Assembly (NCBI GenBank): GCA_964640435.1
Contig: CAZXFJ010000037.1
Span: 1 to 10,219, forward strand
Length of the DNA: 10,219 bases
Origin: GWA1-39-11 sp964640435
GTDB taxonomy: Bacteria; Patescibacteriota; Microgenomatia; Levybacterales; GWA1-39-11
Direction of reading: 5' to 3'
In this document: one piece after another, positions 5,000-10,219 of the stretch
Numbering within the stretch: position 1 is the stretch's first letter
Layout: each line of letters starts with the position of its first letter
Notes under the pieces: generated by a model
Seen by the model: only the letters and a program-made list of their open reading frames with translations
Database searches by the model: none
Told to the model about the DNA's origin: nothing
Position numbers and translations under genes: made by a program

Positions 5000-5608
5000 T
5001 TATAGTCTTTTCTTAATTGCTTTCTTACTTCTTGATACCCACCATTCATCATCCTTGTTTGAGAACCACCATTCGTCTGAATTTGTCTTGATAATGTTTT
5101 GTGCAATTTCTTTTGCATCTTTTGTTTTAAGTCTCTTAATAGCAATTAGCATCCATTGTTTTGCCCTTGAATTTCCGATATCCATCTCTTCTTTAAGAGA
5201 AAGAATCCAGTCGAGATTATCCGCATCCTTTGCAATTTTTGCCTCAATAGATTTTCTTTCTGAGTATTCAATCAAAGTTTCCTTAACATCTTTACCAAAT
5301 GGCAAAGAGTTAACTAGATCCTCAAGCGCTTTATATTCATCTGCTTCAACATACTTCTGATGAATATAGTTAAGATCGGATGTTCTTACTTCTACAAGAT
5401 CGTGTAGCATGCACATTTTCATAACTTTTGCCGTATCGGCTTTTCCATCAAGAAGAGCAAGAGTATAACCAATATATATTGTACGATTTGTGTGTTCTGC
5501 AATTGATTGTTCACCAGATCCCAAGAAGTGAAAACCTGAACGAGGAGTTTTTGACATCATGCCAACTTCAAAAAGAAAATTAACTACGTTTTTTCGGTTT
5601 TTTGTCAT
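5000..5608 (-). CDS. HD-domain 5'-nucleotidase, YfbR/HDDC2-like
   Basis: This 202-residue soluble metal-dependent phosphohydrolase has the HD-superfamily ligands in the YfbR/HDDC2 order: H39 in SIAEHTNR, H69-D70 in MLHDLVEVRTSD (with E73), and D128 in AKDADNLDWIL. Family members remove phosphate from deoxynucleoside monophosphates, so a role in nucleotide-pool control or salvage is likely; substrate specificity is inferred. The last 26 residues are unusual: SDEWWFSNK and DDEWWVSRSK form a tandem near-repeat, then a basic tail. The start is leaderless-like: TATAAT (5620-5615) ends 6 nt before the ATG and no Shine-Dalgarno is present. It is divergent from rarA with 67 bases between the start codons. 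Confidence 0.87.
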   Translation of the reverse strand: MTKNRKNVVNFLFEVGMMSKTPRSGFHFLGSGEQSIAEHTNRTIYIGYTLALLDGKADTAKVMKMCMLHDLVEVRTSDLNYIHQKYVEADEYKALEDLVNSLPFGKDVKETLIEYSERKSIEAKIAKDADNLDWILSLKEEMDIGNSRAKQWMLIAIKRLKTKDAKEIAQNIIKTNSDEWWFSNKDDEWWVSRSKKAIKKRL

Positions 5609-5614
5609 TGTATT

Positions 5615-5620
5615 ATTATA
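5615..5620 (-). promoter_or_regulatory. -10 box of the HD nucleotidase gene
   Basis: A perfect TATAAT on the minus strand ends 6 nt before the ATG (5608), placing the transcription start at the A of the start codon or a base from it. The -35 position (5643-5638, TTCGTA) is weak and falls inside the central palindrome. Confidence 0.6.
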
Positions 5621-5631
5621 ACAAAAAATGA

Positions 5632-5651
5632 AAATAATACGAATATTATTT
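5632..5651. promoter_or_regulatory. palindrome midway between divergent start codons
   Basis: AAATAATA-CGAA-TATTATTT is a perfect 8-4-8 inverted repeat. Its centre (5641.5) is within half a base of the midpoint between the first bases of the two start codons (5608 and 5676), and it covers the -35 position of both promoters. It is a candidate shared operator. AT-rich inverted repeats do arise by chance in such DNA, so the symmetry is the main argument. Confidence 0.45.
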
Positions 5652-5663
5652 GCAATAAAGTGA

Positions 5664-5669
5664 TAGAAT
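5664..5669 (+). promoter_or_regulatory. -10 box of rarA
   Basis: TAGAAT (5/6 to consensus) ends 6 nt before the ATG at 5676, the same geometry as the divergent gene. No Shine-Dalgarno precedes the start. Confidence 0.55.
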
Positions 5670-5675
5670 AGATAT

Positions 5676-6884
5676 ATGCAAACACCTCTTGCTGAAAGAC
5701 TTCGCCCTCAAAAAATTGAAGAATATGTTGGACAAGAACATTTGCTTGGCGCAGGACGCCCAATTAAGAGAATGCTTGAGAACCGAGTAGTTACTTCAAT
5801 GATTCTATGGGGACCGCCAGGTGTCGGTAAAACAACTCTTGCAAGTCTAATTGCGAATTATATAGATGCTGCATTCGTTTCCTTTTCTGCAGTAACAAGT
5901 GGAGTAGCAGATGTTAGAAAAGTTATTGATGAAGCAAGAAAGTTAAGACGCAGTATTGAGCAAAAACAGACTGTGCTGTTTGTTGATGAAATTCACAGAT
6001 TTAATAAATCGCAGCAAGATGCATTTTTACCAAGTGTTGAAGACGGAACAATTATTCTAATTGGCGCAACAACAGAAAATCCAGGATTTCGTGTTAATGC
6101 TCCTCTAATTTCACGTTCTCAAGTCTATGTTTTAAATTCATTAATAGATGATGATCTTGAAAAGATTATTAAAAGAGCTCAAAAAGAATTTAAGAAAACA
6201 AAATGGAGTCGAGACGCAATTCGTCACATAATAAAACAGGCAAACGGTGATGCGAGAACTGCACTAAATGCAGTAGAACTTGCAGCTTCAATTAGTAATA
6301 ACATAACGCTTGATGTAGCAGAGCAGGCTGTTCAACAAAAAGCTATTTTTTATGACAAAAAAGGCGACTGGCACTACGATACAATTTCAGCATTTATTAA
6401 ATCAATGAGAGGAAGTAAACCAGACGCCACTCTTCATTATCTAGCTAGAATGCTTAAGGCCGGTGAGGATCCTATGTTTATTGCCCGTAGAATGGTCATT
6501 TTTGCAGCTGAAGATATTGGAAACGCTCAACCAACTGCTCTTGTCCTTGCAACGTCAACTATGCAGGCAGTTCATATGATTGGAATGCCAGAAGCACAAC
6601 TTATTCTTGCTCAAACTGCAACTTACCTTGCGACCGCTAAAAAATCAATTTCATCTACGATGGGAATTTCAGAAGCATTATCTGACATTGATGAAGAAAA
6701 CCTTGATCCAATTCCACTTCACTTAAGAAACGCAGCAAATAAAGTAATGAAAAAACTCAATTATGGAAAAGGTCACACTCGCTATCCTTGGCTTGTGGAG
6801 CGTGAAACCGGTGAAAAAGTTGAACAAGAATATATGCCTAAAAATCTAAGAGGTAAAAAATACTACAAGGAAGACTGGAAATAG
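5676..6884 (+). CDS. rarA: replication-associated recombination ATPase RarA/MgsA
   Basis: This 402-residue AAA+ ATPase is related to clamp-loader subunits; RarA (MgsA, eukaryotic WRNIP1) acts at stalled replication forks and at single-strand gaps. The opening LAERLRPQKIEEYVGQEHLLG is the family N terminus. Walker A GPPGVGKTT is at 46-54, Walker B VLFVDEIH at 100-107, sensor 1 GATTENP at 130-136, and the arginine finger region ISRSQ at 145-149. The C-terminal half has the family motif DWHYDTISAFIKSMRGSKPDA, the lid and tetramerisation region AGEDPMFIARRMVIFAAEDIGNA, and a typical end with YPWLVERETGEKVEQEYMP and GKKYYKEDW. It is slightly shorter than the E. coli protein but all blocks are present. 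The transcript is probably leaderless (-10 box 6 nt from ATG). Confidence 0.97.
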   Translation: MQTPLAERLRPQKIEEYVGQEHLLGAGRPIKRMLENRVVTSMILWGPPGVGKTTLASLIANYIDAAFVSFSAVTSGVADVRKVIDEARKLRRSIEQKQTVLFVDEIHRFNKSQQDAFLPSVEDGTIILIGATTENPGFRVNAPLISRSQVYVLNSLIDDDLEKIIKRAQKEFKKTKWSRDAIRHIIKQANGDARTALNAVELAASISNNITLDVAEQAVQQKAIFYDKKGDWHYDTISAFIKSMRGSKPDATLHYLARMLKAGEDPMFIARRMVIFAAEDIGNAQPTALVLATSTMQAVHMIGMPEAQLILAQTATYLATAKKSISSTMGISEALSDIDEENLDPIPLHLRNAANKVMKKLNYGKGHTRYPWLVERETGEKVEQEYMPKNLRGKKYYKEDWK

Positions 6885-6886
6885 CA

Positions 6887-6892
6887 TATACT
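6887..6892 (+). promoter_or_regulatory. -10 box of the alpha/beta hydrolase gene
   Basis: TATACT (5/6) begins 3 bases after the rarA stop and ends exactly 6 nt before a GTG at 6899. The spacing matches the other leaderless-like genes here and supports GTG as the real start. The -35 region lies in the rarA end and is poor. Confidence 0.5.
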
Positions 6893-6898
6893 ATTTCT

Positions 6899-7771
6899 GT
6901 GAGCAAGAAGTATAGGAAAATATTTTTTATCTTAGGGTTGATAGTGATTGTAATAATAACTACATACGCTATCGCTTCATTTGCTATTGCATTATATATA
7001 ACAGGTCCTACAGCAAAACACATCGATGTCTCACCTGTTTTTGTAAATAAAAATTATCAAAGTGTTTCTTTTAAAACCTCTGACAATCTTACTCTAAGGG
7101 GATGGCTTTTTGACCCTAGTTCTGAAAAATTTGTTATTTTTGTTCCTGGATTTTTAGATAACCGAACGAATGGAGGGTATTACGGTATCGATCTTACTCG
7201 AGACCTCATTGCACAAAACTTTGGAGTTTTACTTTATGATCCTAGAACTAGAGGTGAATCAGAAGGTAAAACAAGACTTAAAGATGAAAGCCTCGATGTT
7301 GTTGCTGCAGTAAATTATCTTAAAACTAAGAATGTTAAACCAGAGAATATATATATTATCTCTTTCTCAACCGGATCACGGGCAACACTTCTTGCTTTGC
7401 CTGAAATCCAAGGAATTGGAGGAATTATTGTAGATAGCACCCCGACAAACTTTAAGTCCGTTTTGAATTATGTCGTAACAGTAGAACAAAAAATTCCGGG
7501 AATAATAATTCCTGGAATATATTTTTGGCTAGAGAATAAAGGTATAAATCTCGGAAGTGAAGAAATTCTTCAAAACGTTAAAGAATCAAAAGTACCACTT
7601 CTCGTTTTACATGCTAAAAATGATCAGAGTGTTCCAATTGAAAATAGTGAAGAAATTATAAATGCCAACAAAAATGCAGAACTAGTTATATTTCCCAGTG
7701 GCTCACATATTGAGACCTACAAATTTAATCCAGACAAATACCGAGAGGTTCTTTTTAATTTTTTCCAATAA
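6899..7771 (+). CDS. membrane-anchored alpha/beta-hydrolase
   Basis: The protein has 290 residues. The N-terminal hydrophobic segment (about 9-35) follows a KKYRK cluster, so it is an anchor or uncleaved signal with the enzyme outside the cytoplasm. The rest is a complete alpha/beta-hydrolase fold: oxyanion-hole strand FVIFVPGFLDNR (about 78-89), YDPRTRGESEGK (113-124), nucleophile elbow ISFSTGS with Ser157, acid Asp242 in LHAKNDQSVP, and His270 in PSGSHIETY. The triad is complete. The elbow reads S-F-S-T-G, with Ser in place of the usual first Gly. Members of this group include serine peptidases, esterases and Bem46/YqkD-like proteins, so substrate cannot be assigned. The GTG start is chosen from the -10 spacing, and the anchor begins right after it. 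Confidence 0.87.
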   Translation: MSKKYRKIFFILGLIVIVIITTYAIASFAIALYITGPTAKHIDVSPVFVNKNYQSVSFKTSDNLTLRGWLFDPSSEKFVIFVPGFLDNRTNGGYYGIDLTRDLIAQNFGVLLYDPRTRGESEGKTRLKDESLDVVAAVNYLKTKNVKPENIYIISFSTGSRATLLALPEIQGIGGIIVDSTPTNFKSVLNYVVTVEQKIPGIIIPGIYFWLENKGINLGSEEILQNVKESKVPLLVLHAKNDQSVPIENSEEIINANKNAELVIFPSGSHIETYKFNPDKYREVLFNFFQ

Positions 7772-7780
7772 ATAGTATAA

Positions 7781-7809
7781 TTTGATATTAGGCTCATTGT
7801 TTGATATTA
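7781..7809 (+). repeat. direct repeat TTTGATATTA, two copies 19 bp apart
   Basis: The 10 bp sequence occurs at 7781-7790 and exactly again at 7800-7809, separated by 9 bp. The first copy holds the -35 box and the second the start of the -10 box of the winged-helix gene. Two half-sites in the same orientation are what a protein with two OmpR-type domains in series could recognise. Confidence 0.6.
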
Positions 7810-7810
7810 T
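7782..7810 (+). promoter_or_regulatory. promoter of the tandem winged-helix gene
   Basis: TTGATA (5/6) and TATTAT (5/6) are 17 bp apart, the best -35/-10 pair among the protein genes here. The -10 ends 8 nt before ATG 7819, so the leader is about 0-3 nt. A second TATAAT at 7776-7781 could start a slightly longer transcript. Confidence 0.6.
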
Positions 7811-7818
7811 TCTTCACC

Positions 7819-8631
7819 ATGTCTACGGAAAAAGGCCTACGACTGCCTTTTGAGCAAGTTTTTGCAATGAGGGATTCGGATCCTGAATTATTCGCACGCA
7901 TGAATACTCTCGCAAAGGACGCACCGACTCTATTCCCGGTTGAAAAACCAACCTTTTATAGACACCCCCAATTTGTATTTAATTTCATAACTAATAAAAT
8001 TTCTACGGACAACGGTGAAAGAAGACTCACACGCATGCCTGGAGGTGTTTTAAAAAATTTAGTTGAAAATGTTAATTCGGTCCAAGCTTACGATGATTTA
8101 ATTATTTCTCTTTGGGGCAATAACTATCTAAATTCTCCCGAGGTAGTTCGCACTTTATCTGTATATATTACCCAAATTAGAAAATCTCTGTCTGAACTTG
8201 GAGCTGATCCAAAGATAATTGAAACTCATCGTCAAGCTGGCTATATGCTTAGAGATGAATCCATAGCTATAAAAGAAGTGGAACTAAAAAGAGAAATGGT
8301 AGAAGAGGAAGTTTATCATCACCCGAACTTTGAACTAAATATAAATCAAAGAAAATTATTTGTTAATGATCAAGAGACTTATTTATCAAATGCGGAATTT
8401 AAACTATTAGAGTTATTAGCTAGAAATGAAAATAGGGTTGTTAATAGGAATCAGTTTGAAAACATAATGGGCGGAGATGATTATGTTCTAGATATAAATT
8501 CACTCACTGTTGTTATCTCCAGGATACGTAAAGCCATTAGTCCTAATTTAAAAGATAGAGTTATTAAACCTATTTATCGCTTTGGATATATGTTAGTAAA
8601 TCCCGAAATAGACAATTCCACAACAAAATAG
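7819..8631 (+). CDS. regulator with two tandem OmpR-type winged helices
   Basis: The protein has 270 residues. After a helical N-terminal segment (1-48) come two copies of the OmpR/PhoB DNA-binding fold (Trans_reg_C). Copy 1 covers about 49-145, with recognition helix around SPEVVRTLSVYITQIRKSL and wing IIETHRQAGYML. Copy 2 covers about 168-260, with LSNAEFKLLELLARN, the helix DINSLTVVISRIRKAI and wing VIKPIYRFGYMLV. The paired endings (THRQAGYML and IYRFGYMLV) show that both are true wHTH units. A charged linker (150-167) joins them. There is no receiver domain, kinase domain or membrane span, so it is not a standard response regulator. It looks like a covalent pseudo-dimer that could read two adjacent half-sites. 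I chose ATG 7819 over TTG 7801 because the promoter places the transcript start near 7817. Confidence 0.85.
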   Translation: MSTEKGLRLPFEQVFAMRDSDPELFARMNTLAKDAPTLFPVEKPTFYRHPQFVFNFITNKISTDNGERRLTRMPGGVLKNLVENVNSVQAYDDLIISLWGNNYLNSPEVVRTLSVYITQIRKSLSELGADPKIIETHRQAGYMLRDESIAIKEVELKREMVEEEVYHHPNFELNINQRKLFVNDQETYLSNAEFKLLELLARNENRVVNRNQFENIMGGDDYVLDINSLTVVISRIRKAISPNLKDRVIKPIYRFGYMLVNPEIDNSTTK

Positions 8632-8640
8632 CATTTATTC

Positions 8641-8649
8641 TGCTAAACT
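8641..8649 (+). promoter_or_regulatory. extended -10 box of the YdjM-like gene
   Basis: TGCTAAACT is an extended -10 element starting 10 bases after the regulator's stop. It ends 6 nt before ATG 8656, which selects that ATG over the TTG at 8650. The same TGC extension precedes the tRNA-Ala -10 box. Confidence 0.5.
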
Positions 8650-8655
8650 TTGTTA

Positions 8656-9231
8656 ATGACTGGTCGAACACATGATTTAGCTGCATTTACTGCCCTTTCA
8701 ATTGTTTTAGTATCCACTCCAATTCCACATATAACTCTAGGGACTGCTTTAATTGCATTTGGAGCAAATATGGTTGGGGGACTTGCTCCTGACATTGATC
8801 AACCAACTGCTCACTTTTATAGAAATGCCAGAGGTGGAGCATTACTTAAAAAAATTATCACACCTCTTCTTGGAGGGCACCGTTATATCTCTCATTCTCT
8901 TATTGGTTTATTTATTTTTGGTTTCGTAGCACACGAAATTTTACAATTATCATCAACTTTTTTAATTATTAATCAAAGCATCGTGTGGTGGTCATTTATG
9001 ATAGGTTTTATTTCACACCTTGTTATGGACTTGTTTACAAGTGAGGGTATTCCATTATTTTTCCCAATTCCTATAAAAATAGGTATTCCCCCTTTATCAT
9101 TTCTTCGAATGAAGACTGGAGGACTCGTCGAGAAGTCTTTTGTATTTCCTATGCTTTTACTTGTAAATGCTTATATTTACTATACGCATTACCGCTTAAT
9201 AGTTAACTTTTTGAAAAACCACATAAATTAA
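8656..9231 (+). CDS. YdjM/DUF457-type membrane-bound metal-dependent hydrolase
   Basis: This 191-residue integral membrane protein has about four to five hydrophobic segments. It carries the conserved metal-ligand pattern of the YdjM family: H6 near the N terminus, PDID (D46, D48) after the first helices, GGHRYISHSL (H75, H80), and HLVMDLFTSEG (H121, D125). Family members are annotated as membrane-bound metal-dependent hydrolases by motif; a defined reaction has not been established for this type, and E. coli YdjM is a LexA-regulated inner-membrane protein. The gene follows the tandem winged-helix regulator by 24 bases and may be one of its targets, but its own -10 box suggests separate transcription. 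The tail after about 170 is a last membrane helix with a short basic end. Confidence 0.85.
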   Translation: MTGRTHDLAAFTALSIVLVSTPIPHITLGTALIAFGANMVGGLAPDIDQPTAHFYRNARGGALLKKIITPLLGGHRYISHSLIGLFIFGFVAHEILQLSSTFLIINQSIVWWSFMIGFISHLVMDLFTSEGIPLFFPIPIKIGIPPLSFLRMKTGGLVEKSFVFPMLLLVNAYIYYTHYRLIVNFLKNHIN

Positions 9232-9233
9232 AC

Positions 9234-9262
9234 TTGTTGCTAATCCTATAATAGGCTATAAT
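9234..9262 (+). promoter_or_regulatory. promoter of the methyltransferase-like gene
   Basis: TTGTTG (9234-9239) and perfect TATAAT (9257-9262) are 17 bp apart; the -10 ends 6 nt before ATG 9269. A second TATAAT lies at 9247-9252, one helical turn upstream, inside the palindrome CCTATAATAGG (9245-9255); the 7 bp repeat CTATAAT recurs every 10 bp. Confidence 0.6.
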
Positions 9263-9268
9263 TCCGGG

Positions 9269-9955
9269 ATGAATATAGAAAACCGTGGTACACAAATCGA
9301 TTTTAAAAAGTGGAGAGACATTAAGAAACATCCTAATAAGAATTTCTTTCATTTTCCTAATGGAGATTATTGGCCCGTAAGAAGATCTGATATATCTACC
9401 TATGATATGGTATTTTATAAAGCCTTGAATAGAATTGGAGTAGAATCTCTTCAAGAAGAAATGGAGTTAAGAAGAAAAAACGGAGATCTATTTATTTTGG
9501 ACTTGATGAGCTATGGAGCTTGCAACAGAAAACTTGAAGCACCAGGTGTGGTAGTAGGCCTGTCAGATAATAGATCTAAAAAAGAAACAGAAAAGGACGA
9601 GGAAATTGGAACCACCTTTATTAAGGGTGATGTAAAAGCAGCGGCAACTTGGAGACAAATTAGAGAAATTGCCGAAGAACAACAAAGAGAATTTTCACTA
9701 ATAGTTTCATGCCCATTAGCAGGTTCAGAAAATCTCCCTTTACAAATTGATTATTACACCTATTGCTTTAAACAATTGTATGGCTTACTTTCAGCTGACA
9801 ATGGGATACTAGCTATTGAAGTAAACCCCGCGCTTAGTGGCACTATTAAAGAAGAGGTTCACAAACTGAATTGTATTACAGGAATTTTCTCAGCATCAGA
9901 GTCATATCACTTTGCTTTAAGAAAAACTCAACATGCACCTGAAAGAGTACTTTAG
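9269..9955 (+). CDS. degenerate Rossmann/methyltransferase-like protein
   Basis: This 228-residue soluble protein is not assignable to a named family. The order of strands resembles a class I SAM methyltransferase: LFILDLMSYGACNRKL (74-89) in the place of motif I, VVVGLSDNRS (94-103) in the place of the motif II acidic strand, GDVKAAATWRQI (120-131) in the place of motif III, FSLIVSCPLAG (142-152) where the catalytic motif IV usually lies, then a helix and GILAIEVNPAL (179-189) as strand 5. The Gly-rich motif I loop is poor (MSYGACN rather than GxGxG), so cofactor binding is doubtful. The N-terminal 60 residues are basic and aromatic (FFHFPNGDYWPVRR) and may form a separate binding module. 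The start is set by a TATAAT box 6 nt upstream. The stop lies 7 bases before the convergent tRNA-Leu. Confidence 0.7.
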   Translation: MNIENRGTQIDFKKWRDIKKHPNKNFFHFPNGDYWPVRRSDISTYDMVFYKALNRIGVESLQEEMELRRKNGDLFILDLMSYGACNRKLEAPGVVVGLSDNRSKKETEKDEEIGTTFIKGDVKAAATWRQIREIAEEQQREFSLIVSCPLAGSENLPLQIDYYTYCFKQLYGLLSADNGILAIEVNPALSGTIKEEVHKLNCITGIFSASESYHFALRKTQHAPERVL

Positions 9956-9961
9956 TGGATG

Positions 9962-10041
9962 TGCCTGGGGCGGGACTCGAACCCGCATGACAAAGTCACA
10001 CGCTCTTAAGGCGTGCGTGTATACCATTCCACCACCCAGGC
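9962..10041 (-). tRNA. tRNA-Leu(TAA)
   Basis: The acceptor arm GCCTGGG pairs perfectly with CCCAGGC, and the discriminator is A as for leucine tRNA. The anticodon stem CACGC/GCGTG encloses CTTAAGA, giving anticodon TAA. A long class II variable arm (TGACTTTGTCA, a 4 bp stem) is present, and the T loop TTCGAGT is canonical. CCA is not encoded. At 80 nt it is compact for a leucine tRNA. Confidence 0.95.
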
Positions 10042-10050
10042 AACTTTGAA

Positions 10051-10056
10051 ATTATA
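10051..10056 (-). promoter_or_regulatory. -10 box of tRNA-Leu
   Basis: TATAAT on the minus strand ends 9 nt before the tRNA 5' end, matching the spacing at the Gly and Pro genes. The -35 (TGGTAA, 18 bp upstream) is weak. Confidence 0.5.
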
Positions 10057-10083
10057 CTAAATATATGAGGCTAATTACCAGCT

Positions 10084-10218
10084 CTATTCGTGAACAGGTG
10101 GCTTTATCCCAATTGTTTTAAGAGAGTAATCCAACAAATCTTTCATTTCCTGTCTTCTATTCTGTGCATTAAGTAAAACTGCAATTATTTGGTGTCCTTC
10201 GTAGTCTAGATATGTAAC
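10084..10218 (-). CDS. D-Ala-D-Ala carboxypeptidase (peptidase S11) C-terminal end, partial
   Basis: The last 44 codons of a gene enter from the right edge on the minus strand. The translation VTYLDYEGHQIIAVLLNA followed by NRRQEMKDLLDYSLKTIG matches the end of the peptidase S11 (DacA/PBP5) catalytic domain, where an EGHxxIAVVL strand and a helix with (K)KLLDY close the fold. It then stops after a short tail (IKPPVHE), so the usual C-terminal PBP5 extension and membrane-anchoring helix appear to be absent. The catalytic motifs lie outside the window. S11 enzymes trim the stem peptides of peptidoglycan. tRNA-Leu follows on the same strand with its own -10 box. Confidence 0.65.
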   Translation of the reverse strand, partial: VTYLDYEGHQIIAVLLNAQNRRQEMKDLLDYSLKTIGIKPPVHE

Positions 10219-10219
10219 A

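Noticed and set aside
7801..7818. TTG 7801 as start of the tandem winged-helix gene
   Set aside because: The promoter boxes at 7782-7810 place the transcript start downstream of this TTG.
1..10219. CRISPR array, insertion sequence, prophage or defence system
   Set aside because: No regularly spaced repeats, transposase, integrase or nuclease genes were found; all genes look chromosomal and share composition.

Overview
The window looks like part of a small-genome, AT-rich bacterial chromosome, most likely a Candidate Phyla Radiation (Patescibacteria) lineage, perhaps Microgenomates-like. This is inference from style. Genes are short and tightly packed, four scattered tRNA genes all lack an encoded CCA end, Shine-Dalgarno sequences are rare, and several small membrane or charged proteins match no family I know. 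The standard code fits: every gene ends in TAA or TAG and no long frame needs TGA as sense. There is no sign of a phage, transposon, CRISPR array or integron; it reads as core chromosome.

Layout. (i) 1-1034: the 3' part of a long Lys/Glu-rich protein of unknown function, converging on tRNA-Gly(TCC). (ii) 1251-1770: a two-gene unit with the only strong Shine-Dalgarno sequence in the window, encoding a YtxH-like small membrane protein and a single-span membrane protein. An unknown 137-residue protein converges on it, reading out of tRNA-Pro(TGG). (iii) 2313-4718: a metal-homeostasis operon of a Fur/Zur-type regulator, a ZIP metal transporter and a YibE/F membrane protein. Its promoter holds two copies of one palindrome, AATGCAA-N5-TTGCRTT. 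(iv) tRNA-Ala(GGC), a strong symmetric hairpin and a possible small RNA. (v) 5000-6884: an HD-domain nucleotidase divergent from the AAA+ ATPase RarA/MgsA, with a palindrome exactly midway between the two start codons. (vi) 6899-9955: four co-directional genes, each with its own promoter-like box: a membrane-anchored alpha/beta hydrolase, a protein with two tandem OmpR-type winged helices, a YdjM-type membrane hydrolase and a degenerate methyltransferase-like protein. (vii) tRNA-Leu(TAA) and the tail of a D-Ala-D-Ala carboxypeptidase, which runs off the right edge.

How it works together. Region iii reads as an autoregulated metal-uptake operon. Elsewhere the common theme is initiation. Five genes have a TATAAT-like box ending exactly 6 nt before the start codon, and a sixth has the box 8 nt before it, so the transcript should begin at or next to the start codon (leaderless mRNA). 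That pattern also fixes several starts (ATG 7819, ATG 8656, GTG 6899). The most novel items are the tandem winged-helix regulator with a matching direct repeat in its own promoter, the Fur operators with the linked YibE/F gene, and the symmetric nucleotidase/rarA control region.
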